From Bdellovibrio sp. (GTDB taxonomy: Bacteria; Myxococcota; SpSt-1050), in the NCBI GenBank assembly GCA_020725805.1, contig DYEF01000046.1, positions 39,421-103,420 on the forward strand: a stretch of 64,000 nucleotides of DNA, given 5' to 3'. Shown piece after piece: positions 26,158 through 34,182 of this stretch; within the stretch, counting starts at the first letter, position 1, and each line of letters begins with the position of its first letter. Made by a program: the position numbers and the translations under genes. A model generated the notes under the pieces. That model made no database searches and had not been told where the DNA came from. It was given only the letters and a program-made list of their open reading frames with translations.

Positions 26158-27651
26158 ATGGCACTAAAGGTCCTTTTTATTTATCCTGATTATGAATCGA
26201 TGGGGGTGGAGTTTGTTATGCAGAAGGTCCTCGATGAGGGACATTCGGTTGCCCTGCTGCTCTATAATTCGAAAGACGATTATACTTCGCAAAACAGGAA
26301 GGCAGATACAGGCAGGATTGCAAGAAAAGCCGCCGGAATGGAGCCGGATGTGATTGCATTCTCCTGCGTAACGAATATATACAGAGAGCAGCTTGCCATT
26401 GCAGATGAGATAAAGAAGGTCAGACCTTCGGTAGTCAATGTCTTCGGTGGTGTCCACCCTACTATTGTTCCCGAACGTGTGATAGCAGAAAAGCCGGTAG
26501 ATGCAATAGTCGTCGGGGAAGGTGAGACTCCTTTTGCTGAATACCTCCAGAATGTTGAGTCGGGGAGGAGGTCGGAGATAGACGGGGTGGTTGCAAAATA
26601 CGGTCAGGAGATAACCGGTAATCCGAAGAGATTTCAGCTGACCGACCTGTCGGTGAGGTCCGCACCTTTTAAGGAGGCTTTTTATCAGCTGAATCCGTTT
26701 CAGAAGGCGATTTACAGGACTGTGGCATCGAGGGGTTGTCCATATAACTGTTCCTATTGTGCAAACAGTGCCCTGAGGAAGCTCTACGGCGGCAGACACT
26801 TCAGGTACCGTCCTGTCGAAAATGTTATAGATGAGATAACTCTGGCACGAAAGAAGTATGACTTGGAATATGTATATTTCGGAGATGATTCCTTTGGTTA
26901 TGACAAAAGATGGCTCTCGGAGTTTTCAGATGCTTACGAAAGAAATATCGGTCTGCCGTACAGCTCTATAGCCAATCCTTTGGACCTCGATGCAGATAAA
27001 ATTGATATGCTTAAAAAATCCGGATGTGTGCATATTCAGCTGGGAATACAGTCACTCAATCAGCCGGTATGCAGAAAGATTCTCAACAGGCACATCGATA
27101 CCGGGCATCTGGCAAAGGTTATAAGGATGCTCAAAGATGCCCGTATTTTCATTCAGGCTGACCACATTATCGGAATACCGGAAGAGGACCTCTCTTCGCT
27201 TGATGAGGCAATAAGTTTCTATCTGGAGAACAGGCCGGATGTCATATCTGTCTTCTGGCTTACATATTTTCCGTCTGTAGCAATATTGGATTATGCCAGA
27301 GAGAACGGTTTGTTGTCGGATAAGGAGATCGAGGATATACTTAGCGGAGAAGGGGCCGGCAGTATCAAGATGGGTGGTTCGGTCAAGGATTACGATATAT
27401 ACGGAAGACATTTTCTCCTGATGAATTATCTCACACTTCTGCCCGGGTCTGTATTCAGGCGGCTTTACAGGAGCCGTATACCGGATTTTCTTACAAAATC
27501 CTATGTCTTAGCAACCGGTCTTCCCCGCTTTGTCAAGGCATTTGCGGACAGAAGGAACTTTCTGGATAAGGAGCACTTAAAAAGGCTGATATACAACACA
27601 TTTCACAAATCCGTAAGGGCGACAGGTTATTATGAAAAGAGAAGCGATTAA
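26158..27651 (+). CDS. B12-binding-domain radical SAM enzyme 8
   Basis: 497 residues. B12-type domain 1-140 with FGGVHPTIVPERVI (96-109) and VVGEGETPFAEYL, the classical forms. Cluster cysteines 194, 198 and 201 (RGCPYNCSYC) followed by ANSALRKLYGGRHFRYR, an insertion not seen in the FYLRP subgroup. 'VHIQLGIQSLNQPVCRKILN' is the strand where many relatives have 'GIESG'. The C-terminus is basic. First gene of a seven-gene overlapping operon; its predicted transcript starts within a few bases of the ATG. Probably anaerobic radical methylation or C-C bond chemistry; substrate unknown. Confidence 0.9.
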   Translation: MALKVLFIYPDYESMGVEFVMQKVLDEGHSVALLLYNSKDDYTSQNRKADTGRIARKAAGMEPDVIAFSCVTNIYREQLAIADEIKKVRPSVVNVFGGVHPTIVPERVIAEKPVDAIVVGEGETPFAEYLQNVESGRRSEIDGVVAKYGQEITGNPKRFQLTDLSVRSAPFKEAFYQLNPFQKAIYRTVASRGCPYNCSYCANSALRKLYGGRHFRYRPVENVIDEITLARKKYDLEYVYFGDDSFGYDKRWLSEFSDAYERNIGLPYSSIANPLDLDADKIDMLKKSGCVHIQLGIQSLNQPVCRKILNRHIDTGHLAKVIRMLKDARIFIQADHIIGIPEEDLSSLDEAISFYLENRPDVISVFWLTYFPSVAILDYARENGLLSDKEIEDILSGEGAGSIKMGGSVKDYDIYGRHFLLMNYLTLLPGSVFRRLYRSRIPDFLTKSYVLATGLPRFVKAFADRRNFLDKEHLKRLIYNTFHKSVRATGYYEKRSD

Positions 27652-28675
27652 GGCAGCCGGACTGCTGAACAGGATTCTTTTCAGAAAATTCTTTAAGCTG
27701 AATTATTTCGTAACCTACAGGTGCAACAGCCGGTGCAGAATCTGTAACATCTGGAAGGGTTGTAATAAGACAGGGGAGAAGGAACTCGGTATTCAGGAGA
27801 TAAGAAGTCTTTTTCAGTCTTTAAGGGGCAGAATATTCTGGATTAATCTTACAGGAGGGGAGCCGTTTTTGAGGGATGATATCTCCGAAATTGTGACCGA
27901 GGCAATCAGGATTGTAAATCCGCTCATTCTGAATATCCCGACAAACGGATTATTGCCCGGGAAAGTCCGGGATTTTGTTGACGGACTTAAAAGGAACGGC
28001 AAGTGGACGGGCGGGACGAAAATTATTATGTCCGTAAGCGTTGATGAACTTGGTGAGAAAGATGATGAACTGAGGGGCGTTAGAGGCGCTTTCGAAAAAG
28101 CTCTCGAGACACATAGAATATTATCGTCATCCGGTCTTGTTCTGGTCTATTTTCAGGTAAATATATCCGGATACAACATATCTGATATAGAACGGATACT
28201 GGATAGCATCCCGGAATATGGCAGGTATGTGATTACATTTGCACACAGGGCTGATCTTTACAGGAATGATGAGAGCAGGATGACAGCGGATTTTCACAGG
28301 GATGAGATAATCAGATTTATCGATAATTTTCTGAAAACGCTGAAGACGAGAGATTTGCACTCGGCAGTAACAAAACTGTATTTTAAGGGTATGAGGGATT
28401 TTCTGCTGAACGGTAAGGCTCCTGTCAGATGTGCCGCCCTCAGGTCAACAATGACTATTGACCCGTATGGAAATCTCCTTCCCTGTCCGTATAAAACCGG
28501 GGCGGCTGGTAATATCAGGAATTATGATATGGATCCTTTCAGACTTGTTTTGACAGAAGAGAAGATATCTGATATCAGGTCCCAGAACGAGAATTGCAAT
28601 ATGTGCTGGCAGAACTGTGAGGCTATTCCGTCATTAATGAACGAACCTTTTTATACTCTTAAATGTGTCTTATGA
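27632..28675 (+). CDS. Radical SAM protein with SPASM-like C-terminal cysteines, no B12 domain
   Basis: 347 residues. The cluster motif comes early, CNSRCRIC with Cys31, Cys35 and Cys38 (CX3CX2C), followed by NIWKGC and TGGEPF (GGEP at 75-78), the S-adenosylmethionine-binding motif. The last 70 residues contain VRCAALRSTM, GNLLPCPY and ENCNMCWQNC, a twitch/SPASM-like arrangement for an auxiliary iron-sulfur cluster. Such enzymes modify peptides, sugars, lipids or cofactors. No obvious precursor peptide is next to it. Overlaps the genes on both sides by 20 and 4 bases, so it is expressed with five B12-type or B12-like paralogues. Substrate unknown. Confidence 0.87.
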   Translation: MKREAIKAAGLLNRILFRKFFKLNYFVTYRCNSRCRICNIWKGCNKTGEKELGIQEIRSLFQSLRGRIFWINLTGGEPFLRDDISEIVTEAIRIVNPLILNIPTNGLLPGKVRDFVDGLKRNGKWTGGTKIIMSVSVDELGEKDDELRGVRGAFEKALETHRILSSSGLVLVYFQVNISGYNISDIERILDSIPEYGRYVITFAHRADLYRNDESRMTADFHRDEIIRFIDNFLKTLKTRDLHSAVTKLYFKGMRDFLLNGKAPVRCAALRSTMTIDPYGNLLPCPYKTGAAGNIRNYDMDPFRLVLTEEKISDIRSQNENCNMCWQNCEAIPSLMNEPFYTLKCVL

Positions 28676-30141
28676 AAAAGATATTACTGATCAAGGCTTC
28701 ATATACGGGACGGATGATAAAATCTATTACACAGCCTCTCGGGATTATGTACATCTCTTCGTTCATTAAGAAGATGGGTGGAGATTATGAAATCAGACTC
28801 TTTGACAACAGATTTTATTCTGACAACAGAAAGGTTGAAAATATCATCAGAGAGTATGCTGCGGATATTGTGGGTATCAGCTCGATTACACAGGAAGCTC
28901 AGAATATGCATGATATAGCGGATATTGTGAAAAGATACAACAGGAATGCCGTCGTCATTGCAGGCGGACCGCACCCTACCCAGTTTTTTGAAGACGTGCT
29001 GAATGACGTAAATATTGATTTTGTTGTCCGCGGTGAAGGTGAGGAGGTCTTTTTTGAACTTGCGGAGAAGATTAAGAAAGGCGAGGATATCGGCTTGTTG
29101 AAAGGCGTAGCATACAGGCGGGGAGAGGAGATAATCGACGGAGGTAAAGCCATTTTGAGGATGGATGTAAATGAACTGCCGCTACCCGACTATGAGGCCG
29201 TCGATATGGAGGATTATTTCAGACACTTCTCTATGTCCACGATAGGTAAGAGAAGGTATGCCGCGATAAGTACAAGCAGAGGCTGTCCGTACGAATGTAT
29301 ATATTGTCATAATCTCTTCGGGAGAAGATTCAGGTATATGAGTCCCGGGCGGGTGATTGCGGAGATAGACTATCTGGTCAGAAAATACAGAATAACGGAT
29401 ATCGAGTTCGTGGAGGATATCTTCAACCTCAACAGAGAACGTGCTGAGAAGATTCTGGATATGCTGATTAAGAGAGATTATAAACTCAATCTTGCTTTCC
29501 CGAATGGTCTTCGTTCGGATATGCTGGACAGGGAGCTTCTCGAAAAATTCAGAAAGGCAGGGACGATATTTATCAGTTTCGCAATAGAGACGGGTTCGTC
29601 CGAACAGCAGAAGAGAATCAAGAAGAGACTCGACCTCGAAAAGGCCAGAGAGGCAATCGATATGGCATCTGATATGGGAATTTTGTGTAACGGCTTTTTT
29701 ATGCTCGGCTTTCCGGGTGAGACGAGGGAGGAGATCAAGAAGACTATCGATTTTGCACTGAACAGCAGACTTCACACGGCATATTTTTTTATTGTAAATC
29801 CCTTTAAGGGGACCGAATTGTATGATATGAACAGGGATATGATTGACGGTATGTCTGTCAGCAACAGGTACGATGAATATTCCTATTTTCTGGGAAGATT
29901 TAATCTGAGCAGGCTCTCTACTCCGGAACTGCTGAAAATACAGAGGGATGCTTATCTGAAATTTTATCTGAGACCCGGCAGGTCATTCAGGATATTCCGT
30001 ATGTATGTGAATCTGCCGGACGGTATCAGGTTTCTGACATACTATACACTTAAGACGCTTTACCTGATAGGAGACAGGGCTATAAAGGGCATTTTTCATT
30101 ATGAAGGTTCTTCTGATAAAACCGATGATGCATCCCGATAA
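28672..30141 (+). CDS. B12-binding-domain radical SAM enzyme 9
   Basis: 489 residues from the ATG that overlaps the previous stop as ATGA; an ATG nine bases earlier is possible but the family starts at MKKILLIK. B12-type domain 1-145 with AGGPHPTQFFEDVL (97-110) and VRGEGEEVFFEL. Cluster cysteines 205, 209 and 212 (RGCPYECIYC) followed by HNLFGRRFRYMSPGRV, the same signature as the enzymes at 16683 and 18808. Tail LKFYLRPGRS. The three share the whole post-cluster segment, pointing to duplication and divergence inside this cluster. Substrate unknown. Confidence 0.9.
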   Translation: MKKILLIKASYTGRMIKSITQPLGIMYISSFIKKMGGDYEIRLFDNRFYSDNRKVENIIREYAADIVGISSITQEAQNMHDIADIVKRYNRNAVVIAGGPHPTQFFEDVLNDVNIDFVVRGEGEEVFFELAEKIKKGEDIGLLKGVAYRRGEEIIDGGKAILRMDVNELPLPDYEAVDMEDYFRHFSMSTIGKRRYAAISTSRGCPYECIYCHNLFGRRFRYMSPGRVIAEIDYLVRKYRITDIEFVEDIFNLNRERAEKILDMLIKRDYKLNLAFPNGLRSDMLDRELLEKFRKAGTIFISFAIETGSSEQQKRIKKRLDLEKAREAIDMASDMGILCNGFFMLGFPGETREEIKKTIDFALNSRLHTAYFFIVNPFKGTELYDMNRDMIDGMSVSNRYDEYSYFLGRFNLSRLSTPELLKIQRDAYLKFYLRPGRSFRIFRMYVNLPDGIRFLTYYTLKTLYLIGDRAIKGIFHYEGSSDKTDDASR

Positions 30142-31462
30142 TGTCCAGCCTCCCTTGGGCCTCGGATATCTGGCATCTGTTATAAAATCAGGGGGTTTCG
30201 ACGTAAGGATTCTGGACCTCGAGCTTCTGAAAAAGGGTGCAGACAGCACAGAAAGGATTTTAATTCAGAACAGACCCGATGTGGTGGCAATCCAGTGTTA
30301 TACCTATGGTATCGGTATCGTCAGGGAGTATCTGAAAAAAGTAAAGGAATTCGATAGCGGCATTATTACAATTCTCGGAGGACCACAGGTTACAGGTTCT
30401 CCCGAAGAGACACTTGAATATATGTCTCCTTTTGCTGATTATCTGATTGCGGGAGAGGCCGAATTTGAGATGGTAAAGCTTTTGAAAGCACTCAAAGAGG
30501 GCGTGGTGCCGGAAAGCAATGTAATTAAAGCAGGGCTTATCGAGAATCTGGATGATATACCGTTCCCCTGCTGGGAATTGATTGACCCTTCCTCTTATCC
30601 TCCGGCCCCTCACGGTGCATTTTACAGGGAGTTTCCCGTGGCTCCGGTTATAGCCTCCCGTGGCTGTCCGTATAATTGTTATTTCTGTGAGGCTACGGTG
30701 CTCTCCGGAAGCAGGGTGAGATACAGGTCGGTCGAAAACCTTACCGAAGAGATTCTCTTTCTGAATAAGAGATTTGGTGTAAGGGAGATACACTTTGTCG
30801 ACGATAATTTTACATTCAGAAGAGATTATGTCCTTAAATTCTGTGAACGTATATTGTCAAAAGGGCTCAGACTCTCGTTTGCCTGTCCGAACGGTGTCAG
30901 AATCGATTCAATCGACAGGGAATTGCTCTCTGTTATGAAGAGGGCCGGCTTCTATTCGCTCTCTTTGGGGATCGAGTCGGGTTCCCAGAGGGTTCTGGAC
31001 CGGATTAACAAGAAGATTAATCTTGAAGATGTAAAAAAGGCCGTGAAACTGCTGAATGAAGCAGGGATATGTGCGGTAGGGTTTTTTATTATAGGATTTC
31101 CGTTCGAGAGCAGGGAGGATATTGAAAGGACAATAGAGTTTGCAAAGAGTCTTGACCTGACACTTGCAAATTTTATGCTCTATCACCCTCTGCCCAAAAC
31201 CGTGCTCTATGAAGAGATGAAGGAGAGTAATCTTCTCGGGGATATCGACCTGAACGCTGTCTCGTTTTCCCACTCTGCTTATTCGCACGGCAGTATTTCG
31301 AAGAGGGATCTGAAATATCTGCAGATAAAGGCTTTTCTGAGTTTTTACGGAAGACCGGAGAAATTCTTTTCGACGGTGAAAAACATCAGGTCCCCCGAAC
31401 ACTTTATGTATGTATTTAAGAGAATCAGAAGATGGCTTATAGGTTCCTGGTTTAACCGATGA
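30101..31462 (+). CDS. B12-binding-domain radical SAM enzyme 10
   Basis: 453 residues. B12-type domain 1-140 with LGGPQVTGSPEETL (92-105), where Gln takes the place of the common His, and IAGEAEFEMVKLL. Cluster cysteines 189, 193 and 196 (RGCPYNCYFC) followed by EATVLSGSRVRYRS. Then FVDDNFTFRRDY and SLGIESGSQRVLDRINKK, the standard barrel strands. Tail LSFYGRPEKF, a variant of FYLRP. Its start lies 41 bases inside the preceding gene, the longest overlap in this operon, and its stop overlaps the next start by 4. Substrate unknown. Confidence 0.9.
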   Translation: MKVLLIKPMMHPDNVQPPLGLGYLASVIKSGGFDVRILDLELLKKGADSTERILIQNRPDVVAIQCYTYGIGIVREYLKKVKEFDSGIITILGGPQVTGSPEETLEYMSPFADYLIAGEAEFEMVKLLKALKEGVVPESNVIKAGLIENLDDIPFPCWELIDPSSYPPAPHGAFYREFPVAPVIASRGCPYNCYFCEATVLSGSRVRYRSVENLTEEILFLNKRFGVREIHFVDDNFTFRRDYVLKFCERILSKGLRLSFACPNGVRIDSIDRELLSVMKRAGFYSLSLGIESGSQRVLDRINKKINLEDVKKAVKLLNEAGICAVGFFIIGFPFESREDIERTIEFAKSLDLTLANFMLYHPLPKTVLYEEMKESNLLGDIDLNAVSFSHSAYSHGSISKRDLKYLQIKAFLSFYGRPEKFFSTVKNIRSPEHFMYVFKRIRRWLIGSWFNR

Positions 31463-32730
31463 GAGTACTGCTATTAAATCCCCCCGGCCAGAAGAGATAT
31501 CTCAGAGACTGCTACTGTTCTACTATATCAAAGGGTGCATATCTCTGGCAACCGGCAGATCTGTTGTCTGCCTCCGCTATTCTGGGAGAAAAGAATGAAC
31601 TATCCGTCCTTGACTGTATAGCCCGGGGATTCTCCCCGAAAAAGGCATCAGGAATGATAAAAGAGATTTCTCCCGAACTTATATATATGCTGATATCATC
31701 GCTTTCGCTGAATGAAGATATCGAATTTGCCCGTCTTTTGAAGAGGGAGATAAGAGGTGTCAGGATTATATGTTCCGGTGAACCGGTTTTATCGGATGAG
31801 TTTGCTGAAAAAAATGATGTCTTCGATATTCTTGTGAGGAATTATACAAGTCCTGATCTGGGAAATCCCGAAGAACTCCTGAAAATGGGTGGCGGCAGGG
31901 TGATTGCGGCAGGAGACAAAAGAAGGAGCTCATACTTCAGTATCGGTCAGCCGTATCATGAGTTGTTTGATAGTGACAGATACTGGATTCCGTTCGCGAG
32001 ATTACCTTTTGCCACTCTTATAACGGATTTCGGCTGTCCCTTTGGCTGCCGGTTCTGCAACAGCAATTTTCATTATGCAAAAAGGGATGATGCAGAGGTA
32101 ATGGAGGATATTCGCAGAATCGCCGTTCTGGGTTTTAAGCATATCTTCATCAAAGATATGACATTTCTGATAGACAGGGAACGTTCTCTGAGATTTGCCG
32201 AAGAGATTGCCAGACACAAAATGACATTCAACTGTTACAGCAGGATTGACCTTGTGGATAATGATATTCTTGACCAGCTGAAGAGGCTCGGACTCAGACT
32301 TATTCAGTTCGGGGTTGAGGATTACGACGAATCAGTACTCGAATCAGAGGGAAAAAAATTATCGTACGAAAAGACCATATCTGTATTCAGGCATCTGAGG
32401 GAGACGGGTGTTTTTACAGGCGCGCATTTCATAGTCGGGCTCCCTTCCCGCAATGGTCAGTATGAATATGACAGACTTTTCAGACTTATAAGGGACTTGA
32501 GACCGAGTTATATCTCGGTTAATATATTTACTCCGAGAACAGGTTCGTATTATTCGGAAAATACAGACGTAAAAAGACCAGCTGACTCTGAAAGACACAA
32601 ATCAGCCGGTCTGCTTTTCCGGTCGGTCCTCTCAACGTCCTATCTGATAACAGACCCTATAAAGGATATCAGCAGGGATACCTTTTTATGGTATTTAAAA
32701 GCTGTATTCGGTATGATAAAAGGTAACTGA
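31459..32730 (+). CDS. Radical SAM enzyme 11 with a degenerate B12-binding domain
   Basis: 423 residues, shorter than its neighbours. The N-terminal domain starts like the others (MRVLLLNPPGQK, LLSASAIL) but lacks both landmarks: where GG.H is expected it reads CSGEPVLSDEF (105-115), and where GEGE is expected it reads LVRNYTS. It may not bind cobalamin in the usual way. The radical SAM part is intact: Cys193, Cys197, Cys200 (GCPFGCRFC), 'FIKDMTFLID', 'GLRLIQFGVEDYDESVL'. No FYLRP tail. Starts with an ATGA overlap and shares one base (TGATG) with the next gene. Substrate unknown. Confidence 0.85.
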   Translation: MRVLLLNPPGQKRYLRDCYCSTISKGAYLWQPADLLSASAILGEKNELSVLDCIARGFSPKKASGMIKEISPELIYMLISSLSLNEDIEFARLLKREIRGVRIICSGEPVLSDEFAEKNDVFDILVRNYTSPDLGNPEELLKMGGGRVIAAGDKRRSSYFSIGQPYHELFDSDRYWIPFARLPFATLITDFGCPFGCRFCNSNFHYAKRDDAEVMEDIRRIAVLGFKHIFIKDMTFLIDRERSLRFAEEIARHKMTFNCYSRIDLVDNDILDQLKRLGLRLIQFGVEDYDESVLESEGKKLSYEKTISVFRHLRETGVFTGAHFIVGLPSRNGQYEYDRLFRLIRDLRPSYISVNIFTPRTGSYYSENTDVKRPADSERHKSAGLLFRSVLSTSYLITDPIKDISRDTFLWYLKAVFGMIKGN

Positions 32731-34181
32731 TGGCTGATATACTCTTTATAATGCCCCGTATTGGATATATGGATTCGAGACGGAGTCATCCGGCGGTTCC
32801 TCTCAGTATCCTGAGCGCTGCAAATCTTGTCTCAAGGGAATTCGGTGTAAAGATACTCGATATGCGAATCAGCAACTCTTTTGAGGAAGAACTGAAGACG
32901 GAACTGCTGAAAAAGCCGCTTCTGGTAGCCTCAACCTGCTGGACAGGTCCTATGATAAGAGATGTAGTCAGGGTAGCGAGGTTTGTAAAGAGATATGGGG
33001 ATATCCCTGTGGTTCTGGGCGGTGTCCATCCTACCCTGCTCCCTGAGCAGACCGTACTCTCCCCTTTTGTTGATTTTGTGATTACTGGCGAAGGAGAAGA
33101 ATCCCTTCTGAAACTTGCAAGGGTATTGAAAAACGGGGGGAGCATCGGCGACGTTCCGAATCTCTGTTACAAAAAGGACGGGAAAGCGGTATCTACATTC
33201 AGGTCGGATTTCCTGAAACTGGATGAGCTCCCGGAACTGCCTTACCATCTTATAGAAGTTACGAAATATCTTCCGCTCTATCAGGGGAGAAGGAGTATAT
33301 CAATCGAGAGCTCGAGGGGATGTCCGTTCAGATGCAGATACTGCTATCAGGGACCTTTCAACAGACAGCAGATAAGGTTTGTCTCGGCAGATAAGGTTGT
33401 AAAGTCGGTAATAAATCTGAGGGACAGATACGGTGTGGAGGATTTTTATTTTATCGATGACAATTTCTATATCGATATGGAACGTGGCAAAGAGATTGCG
33501 CTGGGGCTTCAGGGCAGGGGAGTAACATACCAGATTCAGGGTGTGGATATTCTCTCTCTGTCGAAGATGAGCGACGAGTATTTCTCTCTTCTGGAGAGAA
33601 GCGGTCTCAGACGTCTGACAATAGGGATTGAGACCGGTTCCCCGAGACTCAGGGAGTATCTCGGTAAAAAGGGTGATGTTGAGACTATCATAGAAGTTGT
33701 GAAGAGACTCTCTAAACACAATATCATCATATATTGCAGTTTCTTCGGAGGATATCCGGAGGAGACAGTCGAGGATGTAAGGATGAGTATTGACCTTATG
33801 CTCAGGCTCATCGGCTTAAATCCCAATTTCAGAACCTCTCCTTACTATATATATATTCCTTTTCCCGGGACCCGGATGTATGAAGAGATAGTAAAAGCCG
33901 GCAGATTCAGGGAGCCCAAAACGTTCGAAGAGTGGGGTGATTTTTCGTGGGAAGACAATCCATATATCAGGACTCTCGGGAGAGAGAAGGCAGAGCTTTA
34001 CAGGCGGCTATATCTGCTCACTCTTTTTGCAGATGACAAGTACAGGGAGTATGAGTATTCATCCCTCAGAAAGGCAGCGGCATCGCTTTATCACAGAATT
34101 GCATATCTGAGGTTAAAGCACTTCTGGCTCAGATATATGCCGGAAATGTTATTGTATAAAAATTTGTTTGGTGCTGAGTAA
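32730..34181 (+). CDS. B12-binding-domain radical SAM enzyme 12
   Basis: 483 residues. B12-type domain 1-140 with LGGVHPTLLPEQTV (96-109) and ITGEGEESLLKLA, both classical. Cluster cysteines 198, 202 and 205 (RGCPFRCRYC) followed by YQGPFNRQQIRFVS. Barrel strands 'DFYFIDDNFYIDMERG' and LTIGIETGSPRLREYL. C-terminal 100 residues are helical and charged with aromatic clusters (WGDFSWEDNPYIRTL). Last radical SAM gene before the CrtI-like oxidoreductase, which starts right after its stop. Substrate unknown; adjacency suggests the two act on the same lipid-like compound. Confidence 0.9.
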   Translation: MADILFIMPRIGYMDSRRSHPAVPLSILSAANLVSREFGVKILDMRISNSFEEELKTELLKKPLLVASTCWTGPMIRDVVRVARFVKRYGDIPVVLGGVHPTLLPEQTVLSPFVDFVITGEGEESLLKLARVLKNGGSIGDVPNLCYKKDGKAVSTFRSDFLKLDELPELPYHLIEVTKYLPLYQGRRSISIESSRGCPFRCRYCYQGPFNRQQIRFVSADKVVKSVINLRDRYGVEDFYFIDDNFYIDMERGKEIALGLQGRGVTYQIQGVDILSLSKMSDEYFSLLERSGLRRLTIGIETGSPRLREYLGKKGDVETIIEVVKRLSKHNIIIYCSFFGGYPEETVEDVRMSIDLMLRLIGLNPNFRTSPYYIYIPFPGTRMYEEIVKAGRFREPKTFEEWGDFSWEDNPYIRTLGREKAELYRRLYLLTLFADDKYREYEYSSLRKAAASLYHRIAYLRLKHFWLRYMPEMLLYKNLFGAE

Positions 34182-34182
34182 T

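Noticed and set aside
27632-28675. Ribosomal-peptide maturase, because of the SPASM-like end
   Set aside because: No precursor peptide, transporter or leader-binding domain is adjacent; the neighbours are B12-type radical SAM genes.
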